This document shows, piece by piece, positions 11,583-20,148 of a stretch of DNA of 64,000 nucleotides. The stretch comes from an uncultured Caldilineaceae bacterium (lineage in GTDB: Bacteria > Chloroflexota > Anaerolineae > Caldilineales > Caldilineaceae). Under the pieces are notes generated by a model. The model saw only the letters and a list, made by a program, of their open reading frames with translations, did no database searches and was not told the origin of the DNA. The DNA is taken from positions 1 to 64,000 of the forward strand of contig CATOTS010000010.1 of NCBI GenBank assembly GCA_951813625.1, read 5' to 3'. The position numbers and the translations under genes are program-made. Position 1 is the stretch's first letter. The number at the start of each line of letters is the position of its first letter.

Positions 11583-12242
11583 ATGCCCTGCCCGTGTTGC
11601 CAGCCACCCGACATCGACGGCATCGAATCCTTCTTCGATTCGGCACGGGCCAAAACCGAGGCCGACGCTTACCTGCGCGCCGGCCTCGACGGCCGCAGCG
11701 CCCGCCTCATTGCCTATCTCCTCCGCAACGCCGGCGGACAACTGCGCCTCCTCGACATCGGCGGCGGCGTCGGCGGTGTCCACTATGAGCTGCTCCGCCG
11801 CGGCGTCGCCGACAGCGCGGTCGCCGTCGAGGCATCCTCCGCCTACATCGAAGCCGCCCGCTCAATCGGCCGCGAACTCGGCCTAGACGATCGCGTCAAC
11901 TACCTGCACGCCGACTTCGCCCGCTCCGCCGACGCCATTGACGCCGCCGACGCCGTCATCCTTGACCGCGTCATTTGCTGCTATCCGCTCCTCGACGACC
12001 TGCTGAACGCATCCGCCGACAAGGCCGGGCGCTTCCTTGCCCTCAGCTATCCGCGCGCAAAGTGGTGGGTATTCCTCACATTCAAGCTCTTCAACCTCTT
12101 CCTGCGCCTCAAACGCAGCAACTTCCGCACCTACCTCCACCCGCACAGCGAAGTGCACGCCATCGCCGCAAAAAAAGGCCTTGAGCCGGTCCACGCCGAT
12201 ACCCAAGGCCTCTGGCAGATCACTGTATTCGCGCGCGCCTGA
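11583..12242 (+). CDS. class I SAM-dependent methyltransferase
   Basis: Protein of 219 residues with a single Rossmann-type domain. Motif I is LLDIGGGVGGVHYELL and the acidic end of strand 2 is VAVEASSAYIEAAR. Motif IV-like DAVILDRVICCYP follows. The N-terminus has an unusual CPCC pair (MPCPCCQPPDI), possibly a metal-binding or redox element. The start at 11583 follows GGGAGCG. Its acceptor is unknown; a GGGVGG motif with a short insert is common among small-molecule methyltransferases. It is probably co-transcribed with the FAH-family gene 26 bases upstream. Confidence 0.82.
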   Translation: MPCPCCQPPDIDGIESFFDSARAKTEADAYLRAGLDGRSARLIAYLLRNAGGQLRLLDIGGGVGGVHYELLRRGVADSAVAVEASSAYIEAARSIGRELGLDDRVNYLHADFARSADAIDAADAVILDRVICCYPLLDDLLNASADKAGRFLALSYPRAKWWVFLTFKLFNLFLRLKRSNFRTYLHPHSEVHAIAAKKGLEPVHADTQGLWQITVFARA

Positions 12243-12303
12243 GCCAGCTCATTCCACGCCCCGCTCTATTTCTCGTTTTAACCCACGCCTCACGCCTCTC
12301 CCC

Positions 12304-13233
12304 TCACCCCTGGAGATGCCGCTGCGCTTGCGCCGCGATGTCCAGTTCCACCAGCTTGCTCCACGCATCCAGCAGCCGCCTCGTCACCGGACCGACCGTT
12401 CCGTCCCCCACCGGCAGCCCGTTAAACTTCGTCGCCGGCATGATGCAGTAGGGCGTGCTCGTGAAAAACGCCTCATCCGCCGTGTAAATGTCGTACGGCT
12501 GAAAATCGGTGACCTGCGTGGCGATGCCCAGCCCTTCCGCCAACTCCAGCGCAGTCTCCCGGCTGATCCCCGCCAGCGCGCCGCGCGCGTGCGGTGTTTT
12601 GAGCGCGCCGTCGGCGTAGATGAAAAAGTTGCCGCCCTTGTTCTCTGTCACGTTGCCGTCAGTGTCCAGGATCACGCTCTGCGCCGCCGGGTCAACCAGC
12701 TTGACCTCCGCCTCGGCCAGCGTGTACGCCAGCCGGCTCCGGTTCTTGATGCGCGCGTCCAGCGACTGCGTCGGGATCGCGCGACTGAACGGCGTCACCG
12801 CGTGGCATCCCTCCGTGTAAAACGCCGCCCAATCGCTCAGGATGAGCGGCGCGGTATGAATGATGACGGTGGCCGGCGAGCGCTGCTGTGTCGGATCGGC
12901 TGCCAGCGCACCGGCACCGCGCGAAATATTGTGCACGATCCAGACATCCTCGTCGGCTGGCACGTGTGGAAGGTTTCGCCGCAGGACGTCGAGGGTGATG
13001 TCGGTCATCTCCTGCGGTGTGAGCCCGGGGTTGATGCGGCTGACCTTCAGCGACTTGTACAACCGCTCGATATGCCGTTCCAGCTTGAAGGGCTCGTGAC
13101 CAAACGTCCGCGTCGACTCCGTCATCGTGTCGCCCAGCGTCACCGCCGAGTCGAACACCGAAATCTTCGCCTCCGCCGGTGGGAACATCTCACCGTTAAT
13201 GTAGACCAGGTGTTTGCTTGCGTCGTGTTGCAT
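12304..13233 (-). CDS. class IV aminotransferase (branched-chain / D-amino-acid transaminase or ADC lyase type)
   Basis: PLP enzyme of fold type IV, 309 residues. The start at 13233 (MQHDASKHLVYINGEMFPPAEA) is supported by an AGAGGAAA box; the upstream extension is arginine-rich and not family-like. Diagnostic features are VFDSAVTLGDTMTESTRTF near the N-terminus, the candidate Schiff-base lysine in LDARIKNRSRLAYTLAEAE, and DGNVTENKGGNFF, the phosphate-binding region. Members transaminate branched-chain or D-amino acids or cleave aminodeoxychorismate; these cannot be separated by eye. It converges with the methyltransferase gene, with only 61 bases between the stops. Confidence 0.88.
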   Translation of the reverse strand: MQHDASKHLVYINGEMFPPAEAKISVFDSAVTLGDTMTESTRTFGHEPFKLERHIERLYKSLKVSRINPGLTPQEMTDITLDVLRRNLPHVPADEDVWIVHNISRGAGALAADPTQQRSPATVIIHTAPLILSDWAAFYTEGCHAVTPFSRAIPTQSLDARIKNRSRLAYTLAEAEVKLVDPAAQSVILDTDGNVTENKGGNFFIYADGALKTPHARGALAGISRETALELAEGLGIATQVTDFQPYDIYTADEAFFTSTPYCIMPATKFNGLPVGDGTVGPVTRRLLDAWSKLVELDIAAQAQRHLQG

Positions 13234-13493
13234 TGGTTTCCTCTTCTCCCGTATTCGTTTTCGGCGGCGCACCACTCTAATTCCTGTTGCGCTTGCACGA
13301 CCAGCTCAGGCAGCCCCTTCTCACTCGCGTCATTCTCCAGACCCGCGACGATAACTTCCTCTGTCAGCCGCACTACCCTCAACACCAATCCGATCCGCGT
13401 GCTTCCAAATTCGGTGGGAAAGTTGCAATTGTCAAGCGCATTCTCTCGCTGTATGCTTTGGTCAGTGACCTGGCCCCCGAGAGGAATTCAGTA

Positions 13494-13664
13494 ATGACCA
13501 CCGAAGAACGCGTCGCCAGAATGGAAGGCGAGATTGAGCATATGGCCACCAAAGCCGATATTGAACGCGTCACCGCCACACTTACATGGCGCATGATAGT
13601 CGTGGCTGGCATCGCCCAGGCGATCGGAATCGGAGCATTGGTGCAATTCCTGCCGCGCCCCTGA
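13494..13664 (+). CDS. small coiled-coil membrane protein
   Basis: A 56-residue protein starting at an ATG with GAGAGGA 8 bases before it. Residues 1-25 are charged and heptad-like (RVARMEGEIEHMATKADIERV), followed by one hydrophobic helix (MIVVAGIAQAIGIGALVQFL) and a short basic tail. This is the architecture of the widespread small proteins related to DUF1640/CCDC90, whose function is not established. It is flanked by non-coding sequence on both sides. Confidence 0.65.
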   Translation: MTTEERVARMEGEIEHMATKADIERVTATLTWRMIVVAGIAQAIGIGALVQFLPRP

Positions 13665-13968
13665 GGCCGCCGTTACTTCCCCTACGCCAACTCCTGCTGC
13701 CCCTTCACAATCGCGGACACACCCAGGCCGATGCCGGCCATTGGGCCAATCGAGTGCATTGTGTACTGAGGGACTGCCACTCTGTCCGCTATTCTATACC
13801 ACCATAACCCTAACTCGTTATTCACCGCCTTGAAGCCTGCCCTTCGCGCACGGCCGCGCCTGCAAGATTCCCCTGGCCGCCTCCCACATGATTCTTGCCC
13901 ATCCCCCGGCGAGCAAATATAATGCCCCGAACCTCCGGATGTATCCCAATCGTATCAGGAAAGGGAAC
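13665..13968 (+). promoter_or_regulatory. intergenic region with promoter of the phytanoyl-CoA dioxygenase-like gene
   Basis: The only recognisable signal is TTGCCC (13895-13900), a 17-base spacer and a perfect TATAAT (13918-13923), about 45 bases upstream of the start at 13969. An AGGAAAGGGA ribosome-binding site follows. The rest of the interval shows no convincing gene or hairpin. Confidence 0.6.
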
Positions 13969-14775
13969 ATGACAGAGATCAAAGTCGACCCGGCAGAAAT
14001 CGATTTCTTCCAACAGAACGGCTACATCCAATACCGCGACTTCCTCTCCCAAGACCAGGTCGCCTCGCTCCGCATGGCGCTCGACGACGCCGTCGCCGCC
14101 CGCCGCGAGCGCATCCGCGGCGCCGACAAGGGCGGGCGACTCTCAGAAGAGTACGAGCGCGTCTTCAACCAGATGGTCAACCTGTGGACCGACTACCCGC
14201 AGGCCAAAGAGATCGCTCTCGACGTACGCCTTGGAGAATACGCCCGTCAGCTGAGCCGCTGCCGCCGCGTCCGAATCTACCACGACCACGCCATGATCAA
14301 GCCCCCCGGCCAGGTCAGCAAACAGACCAACTGGCACCAGGACGCCCCCTATTGGCCGATGGACCCGGTCGGCGCGCTCTCGGCCTGGATCGCGGTCGAC
14401 GACGTCAGCGTCGATAACGGCTGTCTCCATTTCGTGCCCGGCTCGCACAAACACGACCGCCTCGAACCGATCAGCCTTGAGAGCGAAGACGACAGCGTCG
14501 TCGAAAGACTCAAAGCCCAGGGAATTGCCGTGCCCGGGCCGGTCGCAATGCCGATGCGCGCCGGCGGCGTCACCTTTCACCACGGCTGCACCTTTCACTA
14601 CGCCGGCCCCAACCGCACCGACAAACCGCGGCGCGCCTTTGCCATCATCTACATCCCCGACTATACTCGCTTTACCGGAGGCAAGGACGCGGCCGGCGCC
14701 GCCGAAGAGATGGAGATCGGCGGCTTCTGGGAGCACGCCATCCACCCGATCGTCGCCGGGCACGGACAGCGTTGA
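13969..14775 (+). CDS. phytanoyl-CoA dioxygenase (PhyH) family protein
   Basis: Predicted non-haem Fe(II)/2-oxoglutarate-dependent oxygenase, 268 residues. The start at 13969 (MTEIKVDPAEIDFFQQNGY) has a strong purine-rich RBS and gives the usual PhyH N-terminus. Iron ligands are the HxD of NWHQDAPYWPM and the distal His of CTFHYAGPN; the 2-oxoglutarate-binding arginine is in KPRRAFAI. SVDNGCLHFVPGSHKHDR is the conserved PhyH core. The family hydroxylates diverse lipids and natural products in bacteria, so phytanoyl-CoA itself is only a label. It has its own promoter and is followed by the transaldolase-like gene 76 bases later. Confidence 0.88.
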   Translation: MTEIKVDPAEIDFFQQNGYIQYRDFLSQDQVASLRMALDDAVAARRERIRGADKGGRLSEEYERVFNQMVNLWTDYPQAKEIALDVRLGEYARQLSRCRRVRIYHDHAMIKPPGQVSKQTNWHQDAPYWPMDPVGALSAWIAVDDVSVDNGCLHFVPGSHKHDRLEPISLESEDDSVVERLKAQGIAVPGPVAMPMRAGGVTFHHGCTFHYAGPNRTDKPRRAFAIIYIPDYTRFTGGKDAAGAAEEMEIGGFWEHAIHPIVAGHGQR

Positions 14776-14851
14776 CCTCGTTTCAAACGCTCCGGCAGCA
14801 TGCGGCAATGCCCGTCAAAAAACGCAATTCAGCACCTGCGAGGTTCCCAAT

Positions 14852-15589
14852 ATGGACGCAAAAGGATCTGTGGTCAAGACCCGCTCGGCCGGCCGCGGGC
14901 CGACCATCTGGCTCGCCGGACCGCCTTCTGACCTGGAAGAGCTCATGCCGCTCGGCATCGCCGGCATCGTTACCAACACCGTCGTGCTCAACCAGTACGC
15001 CAAACCCTACGGCAGCGTCATCGCCCTGACCGGAGCCTACCTGGCCATGACAGACAAGCCCGTGGTCATCGAGATCGACGGCCACTCGGTCGAGGAGCTG
15101 CTGGCCGTCGGCAAGGTCTTCACCGAGATGTCGCCGCAGATCATCCTCAAGCTCCCTTGCACGATCAATGGCCTCAAGGCCTTCAGCATCCTCCGCCAGG
15201 AAGGCATCGAGACGTTCTGCACCACGGTCTTCTCGCTGACCCAGGCCGCCGCGGTTGCACAGGCCGGCGTCGACCATATTCTGCCCTTCTGCGACCCGGT
15301 GCGCGAGATGGGCGGCGACCCGACCCGCCTCATCCGCGAATGCGCGGCCATGTTCAGCGGCTGGGAGGACCGGCCCTTTGTCATGGCCGCGCTCGTGCGC
15401 TCGGTCGAGACCGCCCACGCCGCCTTCCGCGACGGCGCCGACGAGCTGGTCACCATGTGGACCGTCTACCGTGACATGCTCGAACACCCGCTCACCGACC
15501 ACTGGAACAAGGTCTTCATGGACGAGTGGGTCGACATGCACGGCAGCGGGCTCCTGGCCGGCGTGCCGGTTGAAGAAGAGCACGACTGA
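14852..15589 (+). CDS. transaldolase / fructose-6-phosphate aldolase family protein
   Basis: Predicted (beta/alpha)8-barrel class I aldolase, 245 residues, close in size to the short FSA/TalC group. LGIAGIVTNTVVLNQY corresponds to the family block GVTTNPSL. The Schiff-base lysine lies in IILKLPCTINGLKAFSIL. GIETFCTTVFSLTQAAAVAQAGVDHILPF corresponds to the TNVTLVFSxxQAxxAAxAGAxYISPF stretch, shown here only as its core GIETFCTTVFSL. It probably cleaves or forms a ketose-type C-C bond. The N-terminus has about 15 extra residues, and the usual TTNP is TNTV, so substrate preference may differ. Confidence 0.83.
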   Translation: MDAKGSVVKTRSAGRGPTIWLAGPPSDLEELMPLGIAGIVTNTVVLNQYAKPYGSVIALTGAYLAMTDKPVVIEIDGHSVEELLAVGKVFTEMSPQIILKLPCTINGLKAFSILRQEGIETFCTTVFSLTQAAAVAQAGVDHILPFCDPVREMGGDPTRLIRECAAMFSGWEDRPFVMAALVRSVETAHAAFRDGADELVTMWTVYRDMLEHPLTDHWNKVFMDEWVDMHGSGLLAGVPVEEEHD

Positions 15590-15637
15590 TCGCATTGCGT
15601 TGTTCGAATTTGCCTTTCCACAGCTGAATTTTGGCGC

Positions 15638-15667
15638 TTGCGGATTTGCGCCTTCCCATAGTAGAAT
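15638..15667 (+). promoter_or_regulatory. candidate promoter of sterol desaturase gene 1
   Basis: TTGCGG (15638-15643), 18 bases, TAGAAT (15662-15667). The match is modest, but the paralogous gene at 17157 has the same TTGC(n2)-18-TAGAAT arrangement. Between it and the start lies a short CCCC/GGGG hairpin near 15693-15708. Confidence 0.4.
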
Positions 15668-15762
15668 GGCCGCCATAGAAGGGGACGCTAAGACCCCCTT
15701 GATAGGGGCTGAAGACGCCCACCCCGTTCGGCGCGCGGATTCACCACACCAGGAGGGTAATT

Positions 15763-16788
15763 ATGGCTGACGTAAGCGCTGAAAGAGAAGGTCTGATGGA
15801 CGGAATGCCGCGCGACGATCGCGGCTACTGGCAGCCGGAAGGGCTCAAGCTACCAAATCCTGTTTTTGACTGGCCGCCCAGTCCGTTGAAGATGGTAAAG
15901 TGGCTCTACAACTACCTCTTTCCCTGGAACATCATCTACATGCTCATCGCCGTGCTGACCGTCGTTTACCTGCAGCCGGAGATGTCCAGAATGACCACCT
16001 TCAGCGCCGACTGGATCGCCTACATCTTCGTGCGCAACCAGATCATGCTGATCGTCATCGTCAGCGCATGGCACTTGTGGCTCTGGTCCCGCAAGTCCCA
16101 GGGATTCCAGTACAAGTACACGCCGGATTGGCTGGCGAAGGGCAAGAAGCAGTTTCTGTTCGGCAACCAGCTCTACGACAACATCTTCTGGAGCTGCGTC
16201 AGCGGCGGCACCATCTGGACCGCTTACGAGGTCGTGACACTCTGGGCCTACGCCAACCAGTACATCCCCTACCTGGACCCGGCCAGGCATCCGGTCTATT
16301 TTGTCCTGATGCTCTGCGGCATCCAGCTCTGGCGCCTGTTCCACTTCTACTGGGTCCACCGTCTGCTGCACTGGCCGCCGCTCTACAAGGCGGGCCACTA
16401 CCTGCACCACCGCAACATCAACATCGGCCCCTGGTCCGGCCTGTCAATGCACCCGATCGAACACATCATCTACTTCAGCGGCGTGCTGATTCACTGGATC
16501 ATCCCCTCGCACCCGATTCACGCAGTCTTTAACGGGCAGCACGCCGCCTTGACGCCGGCGCAGGGGCACGCGGGCTTCGAGGCAATCGTCGTCAACGGCA
16601 AATCCATGCTGCGCGGTGCATCCTATTTCCACCAGTTGCACCATCGCTATTTCGAGTGCAACTACGGCGAAATGGATATACCCTTCGACGTCTGGTTCGG
16701 TACCAGCCACAACGGCTCGGAAGAGGACCACGAGGCCATGCGGGCAAAGCGGTTCGCCAGCCACAAGATCCGGACCTCGACCGCTTAG
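15763..16788 (+). CDS. sterol desaturase / fatty acid hydroxylase superfamily protein 1
   Basis: Integral membrane di-iron oxygenase, 341 residues; start at 15763 with GGAGGG 7 bases upstream. Four or so hydrophobic segments precede the histidine clusters, for example WNIIYMLIAVLTVVYL. The boxes are HRLLH and HYLHH (in FYWVHRLLHWPPLYKAGHYLHH), HPIEH, and HQLHH (in ASYFHQLHHRYFE), the eight-plus histidines expected to hold two irons. It should hydroxylate or desaturate a membrane lipid or sterol/hopanoid-like substrate. A near-identical paralogue follows at 17157, so the pair is a local tandem duplication. Confidence 0.9.
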   Translation: MADVSAEREGLMDGMPRDDRGYWQPEGLKLPNPVFDWPPSPLKMVKWLYNYLFPWNIIYMLIAVLTVVYLQPEMSRMTTFSADWIAYIFVRNQIMLIVIVSAWHLWLWSRKSQGFQYKYTPDWLAKGKKQFLFGNQLYDNIFWSCVSGGTIWTAYEVVTLWAYANQYIPYLDPARHPVYFVLMLCGIQLWRLFHFYWVHRLLHWPPLYKAGHYLHHRNINIGPWSGLSMHPIEHIIYFSGVLIHWIIPSHPIHAVFNGQHAALTPAQGHAGFEAIVVNGKSMLRGASYFHQLHHRYFECNYGEMDIPFDVWFGTSHNGSEEDHEAMRAKRFASHKIRTSTA

Positions 16789-16837
16789 GCACATCGGCGG
16801 CGCACTCGGCGTTCGACGAACCCAGGCAGATACAAAT

Positions 16838-16871
16838 AAAGAGTGGGGAGGGCATGCCCTCCCCACTCTTT
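16838..16871. terminator. perfect-palindrome intrinsic terminator between the desaturase paralogues
   Basis: A perfect 34-base palindrome, AAAGAGTGGGGAGGGCA followed by its exact reverse complement, ends in TTT. The 14-bp GC-rich stem with A and T tails on both sides can terminate transcription from either direction. It separates the two desaturase genes into independent units, in agreement with a separate promoter for the second. Confidence 0.75.
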
Positions 16872-17032
16872 CGCTTCCGAAACTCCTGAGGCCACATGTA
16901 CTGCGAAGAGACTTTCGCGTCAGATGGGTGGCGCTTTGGCGCTGGCCGCCGGCATGGCGTTCCGGTTGAAGAGCAGCGATCCTGCGCATACTTTGCGCTT
17001 CAATCTTCCAATCGTTTGCTGGTTTTGCGCGG

Positions 17033-17062
17033 TTGCCAGAATTCATAACATAGGTGTAGAAT
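17033..17062 (+). promoter_or_regulatory. candidate promoter of sterol desaturase gene 2
   Basis: TTGCCA (17033-17038), an 18-base spacer and TAGAAT (17057-17062), about 95 bases upstream of the start at 17157. Layout and spacing match the candidate promoter in front of the first paralogue. Confidence 0.45.
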
Positions 17063-17156
17063 TGCCGTCAATCACAGGATGGCAAAACGCCTCCGGACCG
17101 GGCAGAGAGTGCCCACACAAGTCCACGCACAAGCTCACGATACCGGGAGGGTGGCC

Positions 17157-18182
17157 ATGGCTGACGTCAGCGCTGAAAGAGGTGGTCTGATCGACGGTAT
17201 GCCGCGCGACAAACGCGGACACTGGCAGCCGGAAGGAGAGAAGCTGCCCAACCCGGTCTTCGACTGGCCGCCCAAACCGTTGAAGGTGGCGAGGTGGCTC
17301 TACAACTACCTCTTTCCCTGGAATCTCATCTACATGCTCATCGCCGTGCTGACCGTCACTTATCTGCAGCCGGAGATGTCAAAAATGGCCAGCTTCAGCG
17401 CCGACTGGATTCTCTACCTCTTCGTGCGCAATCAGGTCATGCTGATCTTCATTGTCAGCGTTTGGTACCTGTGGCTGTGGGGGCGCAAATCCCAGGGCTT
17501 CCAATTCAAATACACGGCCGACTGGATGGCGAAAGGCAAGAAGAAATTCCTGGGCGGCAATCAGCTGTTCGACAACATCTTCTGGAGCTGCGTAAGCGGC
17601 GGCACAATCTGGACGGCCTACGAGGTCGTCACGCTGTGGGCCTACGCCAACAAGTACATCCCTTACCTCGACCCGAGGGCGCATCCGGTCTATTTCGTCC
17701 TGTTGCTCTGCGCAATCCAACTCTGGGGCCAGTTCCACTTCTATTGGACCCACCGCCTGCTGCACTGGCCGCCGCTCTACAAAGTGGCGCACTTCCTGCA
17801 CCACCGCAACATCAACCCCGGTCCCTGGTCCGGCCTGTCAATGCACCCGGTCGAGCACGTCCTGTTCTTCAGCGGCGTACTGATCCATTGGATTGTGCCC
17901 TCGCACCCGATCCACATTGTCATGAACGGGCAGCTCGCCGCCTTCTCCCCTGCGCAGGCGCACGCGGGCTTCGAGTCCGTCGTCGTCAACGGCAAATCCA
18001 AGCTGAGGGGGGCGTCCTATTTCCACCAGTTGCACCACCGGTACTTCGAATGCAACTACGGGGGACTGGACATACCGTTCGACGTCTGGTTCGGCACAAG
18101 CCACAACGGCTCGGTCGAGGCCCACGATAAGATGCGGGCAAGGCGGTTCGCCAGCCACAAAATTCGGACCTCGGCAGTGTAA
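17157..18182 (+). CDS. sterol desaturase / fatty acid hydroxylase superfamily protein 2
   Basis: Paralogue of the preceding desaturase with the same length (341 residues) and a near-identical N-terminus (MADVSAERGGLIDGMPRDKRG). The start at 17157 was chosen to match the paralogue and because GGGAGGGTGG precedes it. All histidine boxes are kept: HRLLH, HFLHH, HPVEH and HQLHH. Differences concentrate in membrane segments and loops (for example FFSGVLIHWIVPSHPIH with IVMNGQLAAFSPAQ), suggesting either different substrates or different expression conditions. The gene ends 36 bases before the target duplication of MITE copy B. Confidence 0.9.
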   Translation: MADVSAERGGLIDGMPRDKRGHWQPEGEKLPNPVFDWPPKPLKVARWLYNYLFPWNLIYMLIAVLTVTYLQPEMSKMASFSADWILYLFVRNQVMLIFIVSVWYLWLWGRKSQGFQFKYTADWMAKGKKKFLGGNQLFDNIFWSCVSGGTIWTAYEVVTLWAYANKYIPYLDPRAHPVYFVLLLCAIQLWGQFHFYWTHRLLHWPPLYKVAHFLHHRNINPGPWSGLSMHPVEHVLFFSGVLIHWIVPSHPIHIVMNGQLAAFSPAQAHAGFESVVVNGKSKLRGASYFHQLHHRYFECNYGGLDIPFDVWFGTSHNGSVEAHDKMRARRFASHKIRTSAV

Positions 18183-18226
18183 CCGGAACGGCAGCGGTTC
18201 TTCCCTTCCGGGTTCATTAACGGAAG

Positions 18227-18534
18227 ATAACTACTAAGCCGCAATCAGTCTGCGACCCTGAATGAGGCGAGCGAAGGTGTCTTCTCTCTCCTCACTCCGC
18301 TTAACGGTCTCCTTGCTTTTTGGACGGTCGGGCCTGCGGCCCTCCCTTGTGCGGGGGGACTCCCCCCGCAACGCCCCCCTCCAAAACCAGCGCTCACCGA
18401 CAGTACGCCCTATTCCCTGCGGTGCGGCTTATCCAACGTGGTGGCGGCCAACCGAATACGCAATCAGTTAATCTGAATGGCGGCGGGGATGGAAGACTGG
18501 TCGAGACCGATACTATATGTGGCTTAGTCGTTAC
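18227..18534 (+). mobile_element. MITE-like element, copy B (308 bp)
   Basis: Best-defined copy. The ends are ATAACTACTAAGCC and, inverted, GTAACGACTAAGCC, flanked by a perfect 8-bp target duplication AACGGAAG (18219-18226 and 18535-18542); the ninth base A also matches. It contains one GC-rich double-palindrome core at about 18320-18380 and shares its left ~95 bases and right ~150 bases with copy A. It holds no convincing gene. Confidence 0.88.
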
Positions 18535-18693
18535 AACGGAAGAAAGACTGAAAAGGAGAGAGATGAACTCTCTCCTTTTTCCTTACGAATTTCTCTATGG
18601 GAGGTCAGAGCAGACTCAACTGCTGCCCAATGTGCGATCGTGTGGCCTGGCCGGGCCAAGAGGATGGCCGATTGACCGGCCTGCGCCTTCGGA

Positions 18694-19491
18694 CTACTGC
18701 TGCGCCGGCTCGATCCGCAGGCCCTTTTGCTCCAGCAGTGCGGCCACCCACTTCTCTTCGGCTTCGCTCAACTCGACCGGCGGCGGTTGCCGGTAGTCCA
18801 GCAGCAGGTCGTAGCCGCCCACGTCGTAGCAGCGCGTGAATACCGAAGGCAGGTCGAGTACGGCGTCATTGTCTTCAGGAAGCAGGGGAATCTTGCAGCG
18901 CGGCAGCCTTTCTCTCAGGGGAATCGCGTAAGCTTCCACCTGCGTGCGCTGCTGCGAGCGGCTGATGCTGACGATGTATCGCCAATCTTGGGGAGTGTTG
19001 ACCCTGAAACGACGGGCAAGAGTAACAGCAGGTCCAGACAACAGATCGATTTCAACCAGATTACAATCGGTGTTGAGCAAGTCTTCCTGCTTCTGCAGGT
19101 AATCTTCCCGCCCAAGACCCAGTTTGTTGCTTGGGCTCAAAACCTCGATCACCGTAACAACATCGCCCGATTCCCGCTGAATCAGTTCGAGAAAAGGGAT
19201 CCGACGCTCTTCATCGCCGCCGCTGATCGTCTGCGGTTCGTCGGCAATCAGCGCGCCGTAATCAGTCTGTGGCTCCGAAAGCTGGCTCGGCGGCTCAATC
19301 ACCAGGAAATCGGGGACCACCCTCTTGCCTGACGGTCTCAGTTCAACTCGTTCATCGATACGAGCGATATATTTGGGGCGCAGTTGGGGCTGCAGAGCCT
19401 CGGAAGCGTATACGATAAGACGCCGGTGCAAATCCGGCCAGCGACCCGGCCTTTCCATGTAGGGGTCCATTCCAGGAAAGGGGCTGGGCAT
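18694..19491 (-). CDS. DUF4058 family protein
   Basis: Protein of 265 residues with the hallmark N-terminus MPSPFPGMDPYMERP followed by WPDLHRRLI. The start at 19491 has AGGAG eight bases upstream and reproduces the family start; an upstream ATG adds 11 unrelated residues. Other family blocks are VTVIEVLSPSNKLG (with a possible nuclease-like acidic strand), YLQKQEDLL and VEIDLLSG. The E-V-L-S-P-x-N-K pattern resembles PD-(D/E)xK-type cores, but no activity is known for DUF4058, which is frequent in Cyanobacteria, Planctomycetes and Chloroflexota. It is a monocistronic gene between MITE copy B and a repeat-bearing spacer. Confidence 0.88.
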   Translation of the reverse strand: MPSPFPGMDPYMERPGRWPDLHRRLIVYASEALQPQLRPKYIARIDERVELRPSGKRVVPDFLVIEPPSQLSEPQTDYGALIADEPQTISGGDEERRIPFLELIQRESGDVVTVIEVLSPSNKLGLGREDYLQKQEDLLNTDCNLVEIDLLSGPAVTLARRFRVNTPQDWRYIVSISRSQQRTQVEAYAIPLRERLPRCKIPLLPEDNDAVLDLPSVFTRCYDVGGYDLLLDYRQPPPVELSEAEEKWVAALLEQKGLRIEPAQQ

Positions 19492-19524
19492 ACCATGCTC
19501 CTGCAAGCGGTTTCCGGTCTTCAT

Positions 19525-20148
19525 TCAATTTATACCGCGAATGGGACCCTTCGTCAACGAATTGGATTGAGGTGGGCACGAGTATCCGGGGTGAAAGGGG
19601 CAGCCCACCACCCTGCAATCTAGTCCGTCTCGGATCCTCCCCCTGCACTGCCTGAAAGCATGCCCTCTCTTTCCCCAACTCCCGGATCCCAGTCGAAGTC
19701 CACTTGCGCAACAGGCTGCGCTCCTGCACGATCGAGAGCTGTCCGGCGTCGTTCAATTTACCCGGCATCTACGTCGCGCCATGGCGGCAGGCTCAGCAAA
19801 TAGCGCCCTTGAGGGGCTTAAACCTGTACTGGAGGGCCTCAGGGGAAACAGAGCCGATGCGCGCGATCAGCCGTTCAGGCGGAGGTCTGTCTCAGAATCA
19901 AATATGTGCAGTTTCGCCGCGCCGCGGCCACCGTAGGGGCAGGCCTTGTGCTTGCCCTGTACCTGCCCTGTACCTGCCCTGTACCTCTCCCAGACCCGCT
20001 AAACAGTTTCAGCCACCGCTGGCATGAATTCCCCCGCCAGACAATTCCCGCCCCATACATGGGCTGCAATCCCTTCGCGCCGGTGGTTGTCATGAGCGGG
20101 ATCAAGAGTTAGACTGTCCCTCACCCAACCTTTCATGAACTTCCCGTC
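19525..20148. repeat. non-coding spacer with dispersed repeat 2 and a short tandem array
   Basis: About 620 bases with no credible gene. Near 19950-19986 the 11-mer TGCCCTGTACC is repeated three times in tandem. The stretch 19924-20073 resembles 44743-44880: both run from CGCGGCCA through GGCAGGCC, then CAGCCACCG and a GATTCCC/AATTCCC-type end. This is a second dispersed non-coding repeat, separate from the MITE family. Confidence 0.55.
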
